The notes: generated by a model not told the origin, from the letters alone. A stretch of DNA of 64,000 nucleotides from Larkinella knui (GCF_003858645.1 NZ_RQJP01000004.1:310001-374000), one strand, 5' to 3'. Positions 17,400 to 25,952 are shown, counted from the stretch's first letter. Numbers and translations: made by a program.

Positions 17400-18376
17400 A
17401 AACGGAAATGCTTTTTGCCTTCGTTGTCGGGCAATTTCCAGGTAGATGTGCCGGGGGCTACGTATAGGCCCGAATTGAAATAGAGCGGAAAAACCGTGGC
17501 CGAAGCCGTCTGGTTCAAAAACCGCTGCAGGGCTCCTTTGGCATCTTCCGCGCGGGCGAGCAGCTCACTACGCAATTGGGTAATCTGCTGCTGGTCCACG
17601 GCCTTTTCATCTTTCAGCCCTTTGAAGCTTTGCAGGATCCGGACGCCATCCGGAAAAAACCGGACCTGAATAAAGGGCAGGGCTTTCCACAGCGTCAGCG
17701 GTGCGAGCAAATCCCGGCTGAGCCGCCACAGTTCCGTTTCCGGATCGGACAGGGTGGCTGCGGTGGCCAGCTTTTGTTTCAACTGCTCGAGCAGCGCCGG
17801 GCCCGTGACGCCGGCCACGTGTTTTCGCTCGATGCCGGGCATATATCCTTTCAAAACCGCAAACAACCGGTACGACATCGAGGCTTCCGGAAGAGCCTCG
17901 GCCAGCAAACCGGCCGACGGGATCAGATTCCGGTTAATGGCCTGGTAGGCACTCGCGTTTCGCCAGGCGGGCAGTTCGGCCTGGTGCGTTTCCAGGTAGC
18001 CCATCAGTTGCTCCAGGGCCTGGTCGGCCCGGCTGGCCGCATCGGAAAGAATCACGTCGACTTCCCACATCGTGAGCTTCTCGGCATCTTTCGGAACAAA
18101 CCGGCTCAACCCCGAATTGCCGTACTGGTACATGGCCGAAACCATCGATTCGTGCAGGGCGGTAAGCGCAATGGCCCGCTGCGCATGACGCAGGACCTGA
18201 GCCATGGGCGGATCCAGATCATCCCCGGCCAGAGCGGCCAGAAAATCGGTACCCAGCAAAGCGCCGACGACGATCGACTCGGCATTTTCCACAAACGGCC
18301 GGATCACATCGAACGTCAGGTTCGCCTGAATGCCCCCGGCAAATTCTTTCATCTGGGCAGTAGTCGTAATTAACAT
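17396..18376 (-). CDS. Phage structural-region protein, DUF6712-like
   Basis: A 326-aa mostly helical protein beginning MLITTTAQMKEFAGGIQANL with a phrase VENAESIVVGALLGTDFLAA. Proteins of this kind (DUF6712, from memory) occur in Bacteroidota prophages next to capsid genes and are thought to be head-tail connectors. The assignment is tentative. Its start overlaps the stop of the preceding gene by 7 nt, showing tight coupling. Confidence 0.55.
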   Translation of the reverse strand: MLITTTAQMKEFAGGIQANLTFDVIRPFVENAESIVVGALLGTDFLAALAGDDLDPPMAQVLRHAQRAIALTALHESMVSAMYQYGNSGLSRFVPKDAEKLTMWEVDVILSDAASRADQALEQLMGYLETHQAELPAWRNASAYQAINRNLIPSAGLLAEALPEASMSYRLFAVLKGYMPGIERKHVAGVTGPALLEQLKQKLATAATLSDPETELWRLSRDLLAPLTLWKALPFIQVRFFPDGVRILQSFKGLKDEKAVDQQQITQLRSELLARAEDAKGALQRFLNQTASATVFPLYFNSGLYVAPGTSTWKLPDNEGKKHFRL

Positions 18377-18771
18377 GCTTGATCGATTTCGCGTTTGGTG
18401 CGCTCAGCCCGGATATCGGCCTGCGCTTCCTCATAAAGTTTCAGGTACATGGCGTATTTCGCGGCCGCATCGGGATGTTTCGGATTCGCCAGGCGGCTTT
18501 TCCAAACCGAAACGTTCTTGGCCAGGTTGCGGGCCGCCAGCCCCAATTCCAGACCTGTTTTCGGAATTTCGTAGTGTTGCCGGTACCGCTGCACGGGTTC
18601 TTCCACGGGCAGGCTCCGGTTTTCCTGCAGATACTGGCGCACTTTCAGTTCCTTGCGGTAGAGATCATCCCAATAGATAATCTCGTCGACCAGTACCTTG
18701 TGGACGCCTGTGGCCGGCAACTGGCTCAGCCGATCGGCCCGGCTGGCGGCTTCGCGGTTGTAACGGTGCAC
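18370..18771 (-). CDS. Phage protein, downstream partner of a putative -1 frameshift
   Basis: From GTG at 18771 this reads 133 aa, but the same frame is open and protein-like for another 24 codons upstream (LAPAGLPLTPVQFDQAFSEV...) with no ATG, GTG or TTG. The frame joins the preceding 88-aa gene exactly at GGGAAAC (18843-18849) by a -1 shift. The product is helical, charged and of unknown function. The segment LPLTPVQFDQ resembles ALITPEQFEQ in the 88-aa protein. Either GTG is the start or the gene is made only as a fusion. Confidence 0.6.
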   Translation of the reverse strand: MHRYNREAASRADRLSQLPATGVHKVLVDEIIYWDDLYRKELKVRQYLQENRSLPVEEPVQRYRQHYEIPKTGLELGLAARNLAKNVSVWKSRLANPKHPDAAAKYAMYLKLYEEAQADIRAERTKREIDQAC

Positions 18772-18836
18772 CCGCTCACAGACTTCAGAAAACGCCTGGT
18801 CAAACTGAACCGGCGTTAACGGAAGCCCGGCGGGTG

Positions 18837-19103
18837 CTAGTCGTTTCCCGGATTTTTCGGATCCGCATAATCCGATCCTCCCGGTTCCGCAGCTGGCAGA
18901 TCCGGTTTCGTTGCCGCCGGCTTGTTTCGGCGCGGACGGCTGCTGACGGGTTGCACTGCAGCCGGTTCCACCGATTCCGATGCGGCCTGGGTAGGCTGCT
19001 CACACTCGGCCTTGATTTGCTCGAATTGCTCAGGGGTAATTAACGCCCGACTCAGGCTTTCCTGCGCCTGCTGCAGTTTGATTTTTGACTTCAAAAGCGA
19101 CAT
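18837..19103 (-). CDS. Small phage protein ending at a GGGAAAC slippery site
   Basis: An 88-aa protein: a helical N-terminus (MSLLKSKIKLQQAQESLSRA, LITPEQFEQIKAECEQ), then a Pro/Ala/Lys-rich low-complexity tail ending DPKNPGND. The final codons CCG GGA AAC GAC TAG contain a canonical X XXY YYZ heptamer in the zero frame. Phage lambda G/GT uses GGGAAAG in the same arrangement. Function unknown. It follows a terminator (19135-19159), so it may be independently transcribed. Confidence 0.6.
   Translation of the reverse strand: MSLLKSKIKLQQAQESLSRALITPEQFEQIKAECEQPTQAASESVEPAAVQPVSSRPRRNKPAATKPDLPAAEPGGSDYADPKNPGND
18843..18849 (-). promoter_or_regulatory. Candidate -1 ribosomal frameshift site GGGAAAC
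   Basis: The mRNA reads CCG GGA AAC GAC UAG in frame 0. Slipping one base back on GGA-AAC gives GGG-AAA and then CGA CUA GCA, which continues without a stop into the downstream gene. The heptamer fits X XXY YYZ. Downstream, CCGGGC...GCCGG could form a short hairpin. Confidence 0.5.
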
Positions 19104-19134
19104 AAAACGGATGATTTAAAAGAGGTGAAACAAA

Positions 19135-19159
19135 ACAGCCCTTCGCTGGGAAGGGCTGT
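19135..19159 (-). terminator. Terminator after the capsid gene block
   Basis: ACAGCCCTTC (19135-19144) and GAAGGGCTGT (19150-19159) form a perfect 10-bp stem with a 5-nt loop, followed on the - strand by TTTTGTTT. It separates the capsid block from the frameshift pair. Confidence 0.85.
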
Positions 19160-19180
19160 CGACGGATTGTGCCAGGGTGC

Positions 19181-19372
19181 TCAGCCCTCCTGAGCTTCCG
19201 ACGGGGCTTTGGCGCTCACGCGCTGGATCCAGCCCGGAAACTGCGTCCGGATGGTCTCGTAATCGGCATCATCGACCGGCGATGGCTGCTGGGTGATCGT
19301 GACCGATCGTTCGCCGATCCGGAAAAGCACCCCGGGCTTTTCGATGGCTTTCGCCAGTTTTACCTGCACCAT
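19181..19372 (-). CDS. Small phage protein, unknown
   Basis: 63 aa (MVQVKLAKAIEKPGVLFRIG...), mixed beta-like composition ending in an acidic/Ala-rich tail. It lies 11 nt after the 221-aa gene and just before a terminator, so it is the last gene of the capsid block. Position suggests a head-completion or decoration accessory. No recognisable motif. Confidence 0.5.
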   Translation of the reverse strand: MVQVKLAKAIEKPGVLFRIGERSVTITQQPSPVDDADYETIRTQFPGWIQRVSAKAPSEAQEG

Positions 19373-19383
19373 GGGGCTGAAAA

Positions 19384-20049
19384 TTAAACCGGCAGCGGTA
19401 AGGCCAGCGTTGTTTTATAAATCGGCGGAGCGAACATGAACGAGTCGTTATCACCCGAGAAGCTCATGCCTTTCTTATCACCCCCTTTTTTACCCAGTTG
19501 CCCTTTCTGCTTCAGCGTAATCGGGTTGAGTTTGGTGCCGTAAATCTTGACCGTTTCGTCGTGCTCTTCCACCAGGAAAATACAGCCGGCGTTCATGAAC
19601 TTGGCGGCTTCCGTCAACTGGGTCTGGCTCAGGCCCGCAATGTCGAACATGATGGCGTGTTTGTAGGCCATGTAGTTGCGGTCGCCCTGGTTTTCGAAGG
19701 TGGCATCCAGCGAGTTCTCGGCCGGCGTAATCACCGCCAGCGTTTTACCGGCTTTCACCGGAATCGCCACGGTGCACTCCGAAGCCGTGATATCGGCAAT
19801 CCGGGGCCAGTCGATCACCGCATCGTCCAGATCCGCGGCCAGAACGGCAAACACCCGGCGACCGCCCGGCGGGTTGGGTAACTGGTCGGCCAGGTTCTTC
19901 AGCCCCGCCAGCGAGGTAATGGCACCCATCACGAGCGTAGAATGGTCCACCAGACCCAGCACCTGGTGAATGTGCGGCTGCACTTCGGCAAAGGCAATCC
20001 CGGCGATCATCGCCAGTGCAAGCCCGAATAGGCTCTTGGAAAATTTCAT
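19384..20049 (-). CDS. Phage virion-region protein with hydrophobic N-terminus
   Basis: A 221-aa protein. Residues 1-21 (MKFSKSLFGLALAMIAGIAF) look like a signal peptide or membrane anchor ending at AFAE. The rest is soluble with a Gly/Lys-rich patch near residue 190 (LGKKGGDKKGMSFSGD). It lies directly downstream of the major capsid candidate, where head-decoration or accessory proteins are usual. A Sec-like signal is unusual for a virion protein and leaves the role open. Confidence 0.55.
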   Translation of the reverse strand: MKFSKSLFGLALAMIAGIAFAEVQPHIHQVLGLVDHSTLVMGAITSLAGLKNLADQLPNPPGGRRVFAVLAADLDDAVIDWPRIADITASECTVAIPVKAGKTLAVITPAENSLDATFENQGDRNYMAYKHAIMFDIAGLSQTQLTEAAKFMNAGCIFLVEEHDETVKIYGTKLNPITLKQKGQLGKKGGDKKGMSFSGDNDSFMFAPPIYKTTLALPLPV

Positions 20050-20103
20050 GGAATGAATGAATTGATTGAGTTGAATAAAAGAAAATGAATGAGCATCAGC
20101 TGC

Positions 20104-21117
20104 TTATTCGTCGTCGTCGGCTCCGGCCGGCCGCGCGCGCAGGTCATTGACCACAAAAAGATCCCCGCGCACAAAGTTGACCGAGGCTTTGCCATCCGCC
20201 ACAATCGCAATTGAACGGTCGCGCACATTGTAGTCGGTCTGCAGATCGATTTTCTCGTTGTCCTGCGGTGAGCAGTACACCAGGTTGTCCAGCAGGGTAA
20301 TCGCCATAAAATCCGTCCCCGCCAGCCCGTCGATTTCCTCAATCGGCACTTCCGGTGCGAAATACAGCACCTCCTGTTTGAAAGCGTTATAGGTCCGTTT
20401 GGTGCCGTTGGCTTCTTCAACCGCGAAGCTGTAGGCCAGTTTGGCCATGGGGCTCATAAGGCACACCAGCCCTTTAGTGCCCGTATAGGCGGGTAGATTT
20501 TTCTTGGCCCGTTTGTAGAGCTTTTTCACTTCGTCCAGGATGTTGTCTTCCGACAAAAAGAACCCGGAGGTTGAGTGCTCCAGCACGTTTTCTTCCGGAA
20601 CTTCCCCGGAAACGATCGCGTCGTCGACCAGCTTCGGAATGCCGTTGAAACAGTCCTGGGGAGCCGTTCCGGCCGAGTTGAGTATGCCTTTCCAGACGGC
20701 TGTAACGCTCAGATCGAAACCCAGCTGGTTGCTCAGCGAATCGAAGATGAAATCCGAGAACGGGAATTTTTCCGGGTCGCGGCCATCCGTGCCATCCACT
20801 TCGCCCAGGTAGGATGCCTCCATTTCAGCGCGTTTGGGTTCGTCGATGAGCAAATCCACCTTGAACGGCCGCACTTTGGCAATGCGGGCTTCAAAGTTGA
20901 TCGCGTCGTCCTTCGGGTTGAAGGTGCCTTTAATACCCGGTTGCATCAGGGGTTTGGTGTAGAGCGACAACAACGGAATCTCGTCGTTGACGCGCAGTTT
21001 CCGGAACATCTTCAGGGCTCCCCAGCCGGAGACAATAGCTTTGATCAGCAGTTCGCGGTTGCGCTCCCGGCGCTTCTTCAGCGACGCATCCAGCTGATTT
21101 AATTTGATTGCGGACAT
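20104..21117 (-). CDS. Major capsid protein candidate
   Basis: A 337-aa protein downstream of an S49-type protease and a scaffold-like protein, the standard place for the major head protein. It has a basic helical N-terminus (SLKKRRERNRELLIKAIVSG), a mixed alpha/beta body and an acidic C-terminal tail (RPAGADDDE). Lysine-rich helix LDEVKKLYKRAKKNLP and the strand-rich end LFVVNDLRARP are compatible with an HK97-type fold, but no diagnostic motif is visible. Assignment rests on length, composition and gene order. Confidence 0.65.
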   Translation of the reverse strand: MSAIKLNQLDASLKKRRERNRELLIKAIVSGWGALKMFRKLRVNDEIPLLSLYTKPLMQPGIKGTFNPKDDAINFEARIAKVRPFKVDLLIDEPKRAEMEASYLGEVDGTDGRDPEKFPFSDFIFDSLSNQLGFDLSVTAVWKGILNSAGTAPQDCFNGIPKLVDDAIVSGEVPEENVLEHSTSGFFLSEDNILDEVKKLYKRAKKNLPAYTGTKGLVCLMSPMAKLAYSFAVEEANGTKRTYNAFKQEVLYFAPEVPIEEIDGLAGTDFMAITLLDNLVYCSPQDNEKIDLQTDYNVRDRSIAIVADGKASVNFVRGDLFVVNDLRARPAGADDDE

Positions 21118-21173
21118 GGTTTTTTGAATGAATTAAAAAAAAGAAAATCCCGATTGAAGGCCCGGGCCTGCCG

Positions 21174-21716
21174 TTAGGATTGGGTTTGTTTGAACCTGGC
21201 CGCATTGGCCCGGGCCTGCCGATCCGTATCGGTCAGTCCGTCACCGTCACCGGCTCCGTTGCTGGCATCCGCTTCGGCCAGCGGGTTGACCGATGCCTTG
21301 AGTTTGGTGATGTACCCTTCCTTTTGCTGCAACTGAGCCTGCAGATCGGTCACCTGGTTCTGGGCGGTTGTTCTGTCGGCCGTCAACTGGGTCACCTGGT
21401 TCTCCAGCGCCTGGATCCGGGCCTGGTAGTGCGTCGACGTCATCTCGCTGGCTTCCGGAACCGCCGGTTCAGCGGGGGCTTCCGCGCCAGGGGCGGCTTC
21501 AGCCGGTGTGCTGGTGGCCTCCGGATCCGTTACGTCGGCGTTGACGGTCTCAACGGTGGCGGCTATCACCTCGCCTTCTGGATCACCTTCCAGCACCCCG
21601 GCTTCAGCCGCAAAGGCATTGTATTCCTCGGTACTTAATTTTTCAGAAATCGCTTTGTGCGACTGGGGGAACAGCTTCGACAGAAGCTTTCCCACGGAAA
21701 ATGTTGGCTTTTTCAT
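21174..21716 (-). CDS. Scaffolding-protein candidate, Ala/Glu-rich coiled coil
   Basis: 180 aa from the ATG at 21716 (MKKPTFSVGKLLSKLFPQSH). A low-complexity Ala/Glu/Pro/Thr middle is followed by a clear coiled coil (YQARIQALENQVTQLTADRT and on to about residue 150) and a polar tail. Acidic, helical proteins between an S49 protease and the capsid are typical head scaffolds that the protease removes. The ATG at 21716 is preferred over an upstream start at 21752 because the latter would overlap the protease gene. Confidence 0.6.
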   Translation of the reverse strand: MKKPTFSVGKLLSKLFPQSHKAISEKLSTEEYNAFAAEAGVLEGDPEGEVIAATVETVNADVTDPEATSTPAEAAPGAEAPAEPAVPEASEMTSTHYQARIQALENQVTQLTADRTTAQNQVTDLQAQLQQKEGYITKLKASVNPLAEADASNGAGDGDGLTDTDRQARANAARFKQTQS

Positions 21717-21718
21717 AG

Positions 21719-22636
21719 TTATGCAGCTAATTGTAGTGCCTGGTGAATACACGCCTGCAGGCTCCCGATCCGGTCGACCAGGCCATGAGCCTGTGCTTTT
21801 TCGCGTCCGAACATTTCCCCCGTAAAGGCTTCATCGGACGTCAGTTTGCCCGCCCGGCCCCGGCGCACGTAGCCCAGAAACTCCGTCCGACAGTCATTCA
21901 GTGACTGCCGGATTTCGGCTTCCTGATCCGGCGTGATGGGTTCGATGCCATTGATCTGTGCCTTTTTCTCACTACCGTCCGCCCGGTATATGGTGATTTT
22001 GGTACCTTCTCTGGCCAGGGCTTCGGATTCGTCGACGTAAACCATCAGCACCCCGATGGAGCCGACCTGACTGACGGTCTGGTCTTCGAGCCAGATTTCG
22101 TTGGCTTGCGAGGCAACGTAATAGCCCGCGGATGCACAGAAGGGAGTCCACACCAGAATGGGTTTAGAAAAGGTGGCGACCGCGTCGGCCAGCATCCGGG
22201 TCGAATCGACGGTTCCGCCGGGCGTGTTCATTTTTAACACCACGGCCTTGATCTTGGGATGGGCTGCCGCCAATTGCAGAATTTTGGCTGTTTCTTCGTT
22301 GCCGCCAGAGCCGCAAAAGCCGACGCGGGCCATCGAACCTTCGATCGGAACCACGGCCACCGACCCACCTCCGGCTTTACGGTATTCATACAACCGCCCG
22401 CGCAGGGGATCGTAAAAACCGTCTTCGTCGTACAGCTCGTCGATGACTTCTGCCTGGTTTCTATACCGCTGATTCCAACGCTCCTGCTGCTCATTGGCCT
22501 GGCCCGCTGCGGCTTTGAAGGTGGGAGGAATTGGATCACGACCCTGGGCCAGCCGGTGCTGAATGATCCCTTTCCACTGGTGGGCGAAAGGCTCATTGAG
22601 ATACCAGAGTCCGGAGAAAAAAGAAAGTCCTGTCAT
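21719..22636 (-). CDS. S49/ClpP-fold serine protease, prohead protease candidate
   Basis: A 305-aa protein of the SppA/phage C-protein family. Visible are VAVVPIEGSMARVG, LKMNTPGGTVDSTRMLADA, the catalytic serine in FCASAGYYVAS and GSIGVLMVYVD; the catalytic lysine probably lies in the region that follows. There is no signal peptide, which fits an intracellular phage maturation protease rather than host SppA. It lies just upstream of the scaffold and capsid candidates. A 10-bp inverted repeat spans its start codon (22627-22670). Confidence 0.85.
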   Translation of the reverse strand: MTGLSFFSGLWYLNEPFAHQWKGIIQHRLAQGRDPIPPTFKAAAGQANEQQERWNQRYRNQAEVIDELYDEDGFYDPLRGRLYEYRKAGGGSVAVVPIEGSMARVGFCGSGGNEETAKILQLAAAHPKIKAVVLKMNTPGGTVDSTRMLADAVATFSKPILVWTPFCASAGYYVASQANEIWLEDQTVSQVGSIGVLMVYVDESEALAREGTKITIYRADGSEKKAQINGIEPITPDQEAEIRQSLNDCRTEFLGYVRRGRAGKLTSDEAFTGEMFGREKAQAHGLVDRIGSLQACIHQALQLAA

Positions 22637-22670
22637 CGTCGTACGTTAGCGAGTACGAAAATGACAGGAC
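22627..22670. promoter_or_regulatory. Inverted repeat spanning the protease start codon, with an AGGAC box
   Basis: GTCCTGTCAT (22627-22636, including the start codon) and ATGACAGGAC (22661-22670) are perfect 10-bp arms 24 nt apart. In mRNA the hairpin would sequester the start. As DNA it could be an operator. The outer arm coincides with one of the recurrent AGGAC boxes. Confidence 0.5.
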
Positions 22671-22691
22671 GTTTTCAGGCCAAAAAGGACA

Positions 22692-23075
22692 CTAATTCAC
22701 CCACCAGGTTCTGCCAAACCAACGGCAGGCCCAATACATCAGCCGGTTGCGCAGCTTGCGGTGGGGTTCGATCTGGTTGATGCGCGACCAGTACTCCAGA
22801 TCCGCCAATTTGCGGGCCAGCTCGGCCCCCAGCCTTTCTTCCCCCAGCCGGTTGTCATACCAATAGTCGTGGAGCAGGCTCGCCCGGTTGTAGCGGCCGA
22901 TGGGCGGAAAAACACTCCAGAGAGCCGCGGGCACACTGGCAAAATCTGTCACGTACCCCGCCGGAATAATCACTTCCCCGATCAGCGTCTGAAACATCAG
23001 GGGTTTGACCAGCACCCAACGGTCCGATTTGTCGGGATCTTCCTCCCGGTAGCGCACAATAATTTCATCTTCCAT
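22692..23075 (-). CDS. DUF1353 family phage protein
   Basis: A 127-aa protein with the family core VIIPAGYVTDFASVPAALWS, PPIGRYNRASLLHDYWYDNR. DUF1353 proteins are common in tailed phages and prophages; their function is not established. The C-terminal part is rich in Trp and Arg. The start overlaps the upstream gene's stop (TGATGG), indicating coupling. Confidence 0.85.
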   Translation of the reverse strand: MEDEIIVRYREEDPDKSDRWVLVKPLMFQTLIGEVIIPAGYVTDFASVPAALWSVFPPIGRYNRASLLHDYWYDNRLGEERLGAELARKLADLEYWSRINQIEPHRKLRNRLMYWACRWFGRTWWVN

Positions 23076-23584
23076 CAGAATTCCCCCAGAGCGTCTTTTT
23101 CCCGGATAATGTTGGCCAGCATCAGATAGACCACCACCAGGTATGGCTCCGTACCCTCCAATGGCAAACCCTGTGCCTGAAGGTGGCCCAACGCCAGATT
23201 CTGGAAGAATTGCAGCTCAGAAGTGCTATTTGGCACTTCCGAATTGACCAGTTGCCCCGTCAGCGGATCCCGGAACGAATCCCGGGTTGTGCGCGGAATC
23301 TCGATTGGCTGCACCCGGGCCAGGCGTTCACGCGCCACAAACGGCTGCAGGGTGGCATCCTGGCTGTACCGGTCAAACACATCATGCCCCTGGGCATCCA
23401 CCACCCGCATCTCGAACAGGGCGGTGATTTCCAGATCGGCATCGAAAGTCAGTCGTTTCAGCCGCACCCGGCGCTGCAGGCCTTCAGCCAGCAGGCTACT
23501 GCCCGAAATGGGTACTTCTATGCCGGTGATGGCTCCGGTGTTCGATACCACCAGCCCCAGCTGTCTCATGAGATTTTTTTCCAT
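23075..23584 (-). CDS. Phage protein of unknown function between fibre candidate and DUF1353
   Basis: About 169 aa from ATG 23584 (MEKNLMRQLGLVVSNTGAIT). Strand-rich N-terminal half, then a polar linker DPLTGQLVNSEVPNS and a hydrophobic C-terminal helix (YLVVVYLMLANIIREKD). It lies 4 nt behind the tail-fibre candidate and overlaps the next gene. It may be a fibre attachment or chaperone-like protein by position; no motif supports this. Confidence 0.55.
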   Translation of the reverse strand: MEKNLMRQLGLVVSNTGAITGIEVPISGSSLLAEGLQRRVRLKRLTFDADLEITALFEMRVVDAQGHDVFDRYSQDATLQPFVARERLARVQPIEIPRTTRDSFRDPLTGQLVNSEVPNSTSELQFFQNLALGHLQAQGLPLEGTEPYLVVVYLMLANIIREKDALGEF

Positions 23585-23588
23585 AGTG

Positions 23589-25304
23589 TTAAGCAAGCAC
23601 GATATAATCAAAAGAAAAGGTCGTATTGGCCACCGGGCCTACATCCGTGGCCTGGATCGTAAAGCCGGTCGCTGTTTTGTTGCCCACAAAAAAACGCGCG
23701 ATACTCATGCCCGCCTGGTTGTTGCGGGCCGTCAACATCACGGCTTTGGGCGCAGCCGCCAGGGCCGTGGCGAAGGTGATCGTGGCCAGCAGCACGTTGG
23801 TGCCGGGGGTGGCTCCCGTCGTTAGCGTCAGGTTTCCGGCCTGGTCGGTCGATCCCGCCGTAATGCTGGCCGTTGCGCCGACCCCGGCCCCCGTCGAATT
23901 CACCGCGTTGGCCGCGATGCTGGGCGAATTACCCACCAGAATCAGCCGTTTCAGCGTCACGTCGCCATTGAAGGCATTCGCCCCGCTGAAGGTGTTGGCA
24001 CCCGCCAACAGGGTGGCCTGGTCAAAGCCCGCTTCCCGAAAATCGAGCATCGTCAGGTAGAAGGTCGTCGTCGTAGCCGGGTTGTTGTAGTTGATCAGGA
24101 GGATGGGCCGGATAAAGGCCGTGCCTGGCCTAAACATTAGGTTATTGACATCTTCACTGTTGCCGGGATTCGCACCCTGGATAAAGCATTCATAGAGCGT
24201 CCAGGCGTTGGGCACCAGCCCGTTGTTCAAAACGCCCGAATACATATAAGTACCCCCTTCCATCACATTGGCCATCTTTGTCCCCGCCGGCAACGCTGGT
24301 CCCGGCCAGGGTGATGTCAGCGTGACAACATTGCCGGTAATACCGCCCTGTGCCCAGGCTCCGCCGTTGGATTGCCAATACACATTATAATTGGAAGATA
24401 CATTCCGGGAATAGCCGTAGTCCGCAAAGACTTGCCCCTGCCCGTTGGTGTACGGATACCAGGCAAAGCCCCGATTGGATGCTGATGAACCATTGTACCA
24501 ACCACTTGAACTGACCAGCGTCATCGTTGTCGCGCCCGGATTCAAGGGAGCGGCCAGGGTGGTCAGTGCCGCCCCGGTTACCTTCGCGAAATGCGGGGGC
24601 GTAATTTCCAGTCCGTCCGCATCGTAGCAGATGATACCAAAATATCCACGCGCATTGGTATCATAATTCGCCCCGCTGGTGTCGCCATGTCGGGCCACCA
24701 TTGAAAGGCGGTGACGTCTGAGCAGATTGACCGGAATCAGATCGATCGTCCGCAGAAATCCGTTCGCTCCGGTGTATTTGAAAGCGCCTTTGCCGCCTGC
24801 GGGTGGGCTTTGAGTGCCATCGAAGCTGAGTTTGCTGGAATCACCGGGGAGCATATTACTCAGATCGCCGAACTCGGTGTTGCCGTTCGCAATGAGGTTG
24901 CCCGTCACGAGCGGATAGCCACCCGCCAGTTGAAACAGCGTGACCTTCTCCAGCACGCCATCCGAACGCTGTATCACCATTTTGTCACTGACCCGACTGA
25001 TGGGTGTTGTTCGCGCAGGCAGTACACTAGCCGTGAGTGTTCCCGGATTTCCCTGATCGCCTTTATCGCCTTTGGCTCCTTTCAAATCGGTGTACACCCC
25101 ATTGACGCCGTTGGCCTTTTTAAACCGCAGCTGCGTACCGTTCCAGTCGTGGTCGGGGGTGTAGTCGTTGCCGGTCACCCAGTCGACCAGTTGCTTTAAA
25201 ATGCCCCGAATCGACTGCGCCGTGTTCGAGCGGGGAGCCGCCGGCGGGGCATCTTTGATGTTTTCGTCAATCAGATTCTTAATGTAATTGGGATCAACCG
25301 CCAT
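23589..25304 (-). CDS. Tail fibre / receptor-binding protein candidate
   Basis: A 571-aa protein with an N-terminal helical base, a short collagen-like stretch (GAKGDKGDQGNPG at about residue 75), and a long Gly/Thr/Asn-rich beta-type body. A C-terminal region with TGAGVGATASITAGSTDQAG and ITFATALAAAPKAVMLTAR resembles distal tips of trimeric fibres. Modular low-complexity architecture and its place among tail genes suggest adsorption to the host surface. The host receptor is unknown. Confidence 0.7.
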   Translation of the reverse strand: MAVDPNYIKNLIDENIKDAPPAAPRSNTAQSIRGILKQLVDWVTGNDYTPDHDWNGTQLRFKKANGVNGVYTDLKGAKGDKGDQGNPGTLTASVLPARTTPISRVSDKMVIQRSDGVLEKVTLFQLAGGYPLVTGNLIANGNTEFGDLSNMLPGDSSKLSFDGTQSPPAGGKGAFKYTGANGFLRTIDLIPVNLLRRHRLSMVARHGDTSGANYDTNARGYFGIICYDADGLEITPPHFAKVTGAALTTLAAPLNPGATTMTLVSSSGWYNGSSASNRGFAWYPYTNGQGQVFADYGYSRNVSSNYNVYWQSNGGAWAQGGITGNVVTLTSPWPGPALPAGTKMANVMEGGTYMYSGVLNNGLVPNAWTLYECFIQGANPGNSEDVNNLMFRPGTAFIRPILLINYNNPATTTTFYLTMLDFREAGFDQATLLAGANTFSGANAFNGDVTLKRLILVGNSPSIAANAVNSTGAGVGATASITAGSTDQAGNLTLTTGATPGTNVLLATITFATALAAAPKAVMLTARNNQAGMSIARFFVGNKTATGFTIQATDVGPVANTTFSFDYIVLA

Positions 25305-25319
25305 AGCTTTTTTGAGAGA

Positions 25320-25886
25320 TTATGAAAAACTGAGATCGAAGGATAAATCGAATTCGGCATCCGGTGGCAGCGTTTCGGTGTAACTGTCACGATACCAGAC
25401 CGGGTGCGTGGCCAGCCCCTGCAGCGTCAGGGAGAGCGAGTCCTGCTCGGTCAGGCCGCGTCCCGTGATCATCCACAGTCCGTTGCCGATTTCACCCGCC
25501 TGATACACCTTTCCATTGTGCCCCAGCCAAATGGCCAGAAAGCGTCGCTCCAGGTGCTCATTCAGCCAGGTAAGCAGCGTTTCGTCCGGAGCCACCAGCG
25601 ACGTACTAAGGGCGATCGTGTAGAGCACCTGGCCCGCTTGCCGACTCGTACTTTCCGTGAACGTGCAGGTACGGGGCGGAAAAACCAGTTCCGTCATCAC
25701 CGCGCCGTCGACCACGCTGAGTCCCAGCGACGCCACCGTCAGCGGTCGACCCGCCACCGGAAGCTCATCGGGCGTGGTCACGCTCAGCACGTCGTCGATG
25801 GACACGAGTTTTAACCGGGCCACGTGGCCCACGCTGGGTTGTTGCTGCCAGCCGCCCAACTGTTGCTCAAGGATGCTCATGCCCAA
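25320..25886 (-). CDS. Phage tail-region protein, unknown
   Basis: A 188-aa protein (MGMSILEQQLGGWQQQ; an alternative ATG is at 25880). It is strand-rich, with WLGHNGKVYQAGEIGNGLWM and an end tandem DLSFDLSFS. It opens a new transcription unit: upstream are a strong terminator (25953-25989) and an AGGAC box (25914-25918). Probably a minor tail or baseplate protein, judged only by position before the fibre. Confidence 0.55.
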   Translation of the reverse strand: MGMSILEQQLGGWQQQPSVGHVARLKLVSIDDVLSVTTPDELPVAGRPLTVASLGLSVVDGAVMTELVFPPRTCTFTESTSRQAGQVLYTIALSTSLVAPDETLLTWLNEHLERRFLAIWLGHNGKVYQAGEIGNGLWMITGRGLTEQDSLSLTLQGLATHPVWYRDSYTETLPPDAEFDLSFDLSFS

Positions 25887-25913
25887 AGGTCGCGGGATTC
25901 TCCCCGAAAAAAC

Positions 25914-25918
25914 AGGAC
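25914..25918 (-). promoter_or_regulatory. AGGAC box upstream of a late unit
   Basis: On the - strand it reads GTCCT within AAAAACGGTCCTGTTTTTT, about 30 nt before the start at 25886 and just after the terminator at 25953-25989. Part of a recurrent terminator-box-gene layout; candidate late promoter element. Confidence 0.35.
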
Positions 25919-25952
25919 CGTTTTTGCGGCTTATTTTTAGTCGGCAAAAATC

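Noticed and set aside
18800-19003. A - strand 67-aa frame between the frameshift partners
   Set aside because: It overlaps the 88-aa gene in another frame with an Arg/Thr-rich shadow-like composition.
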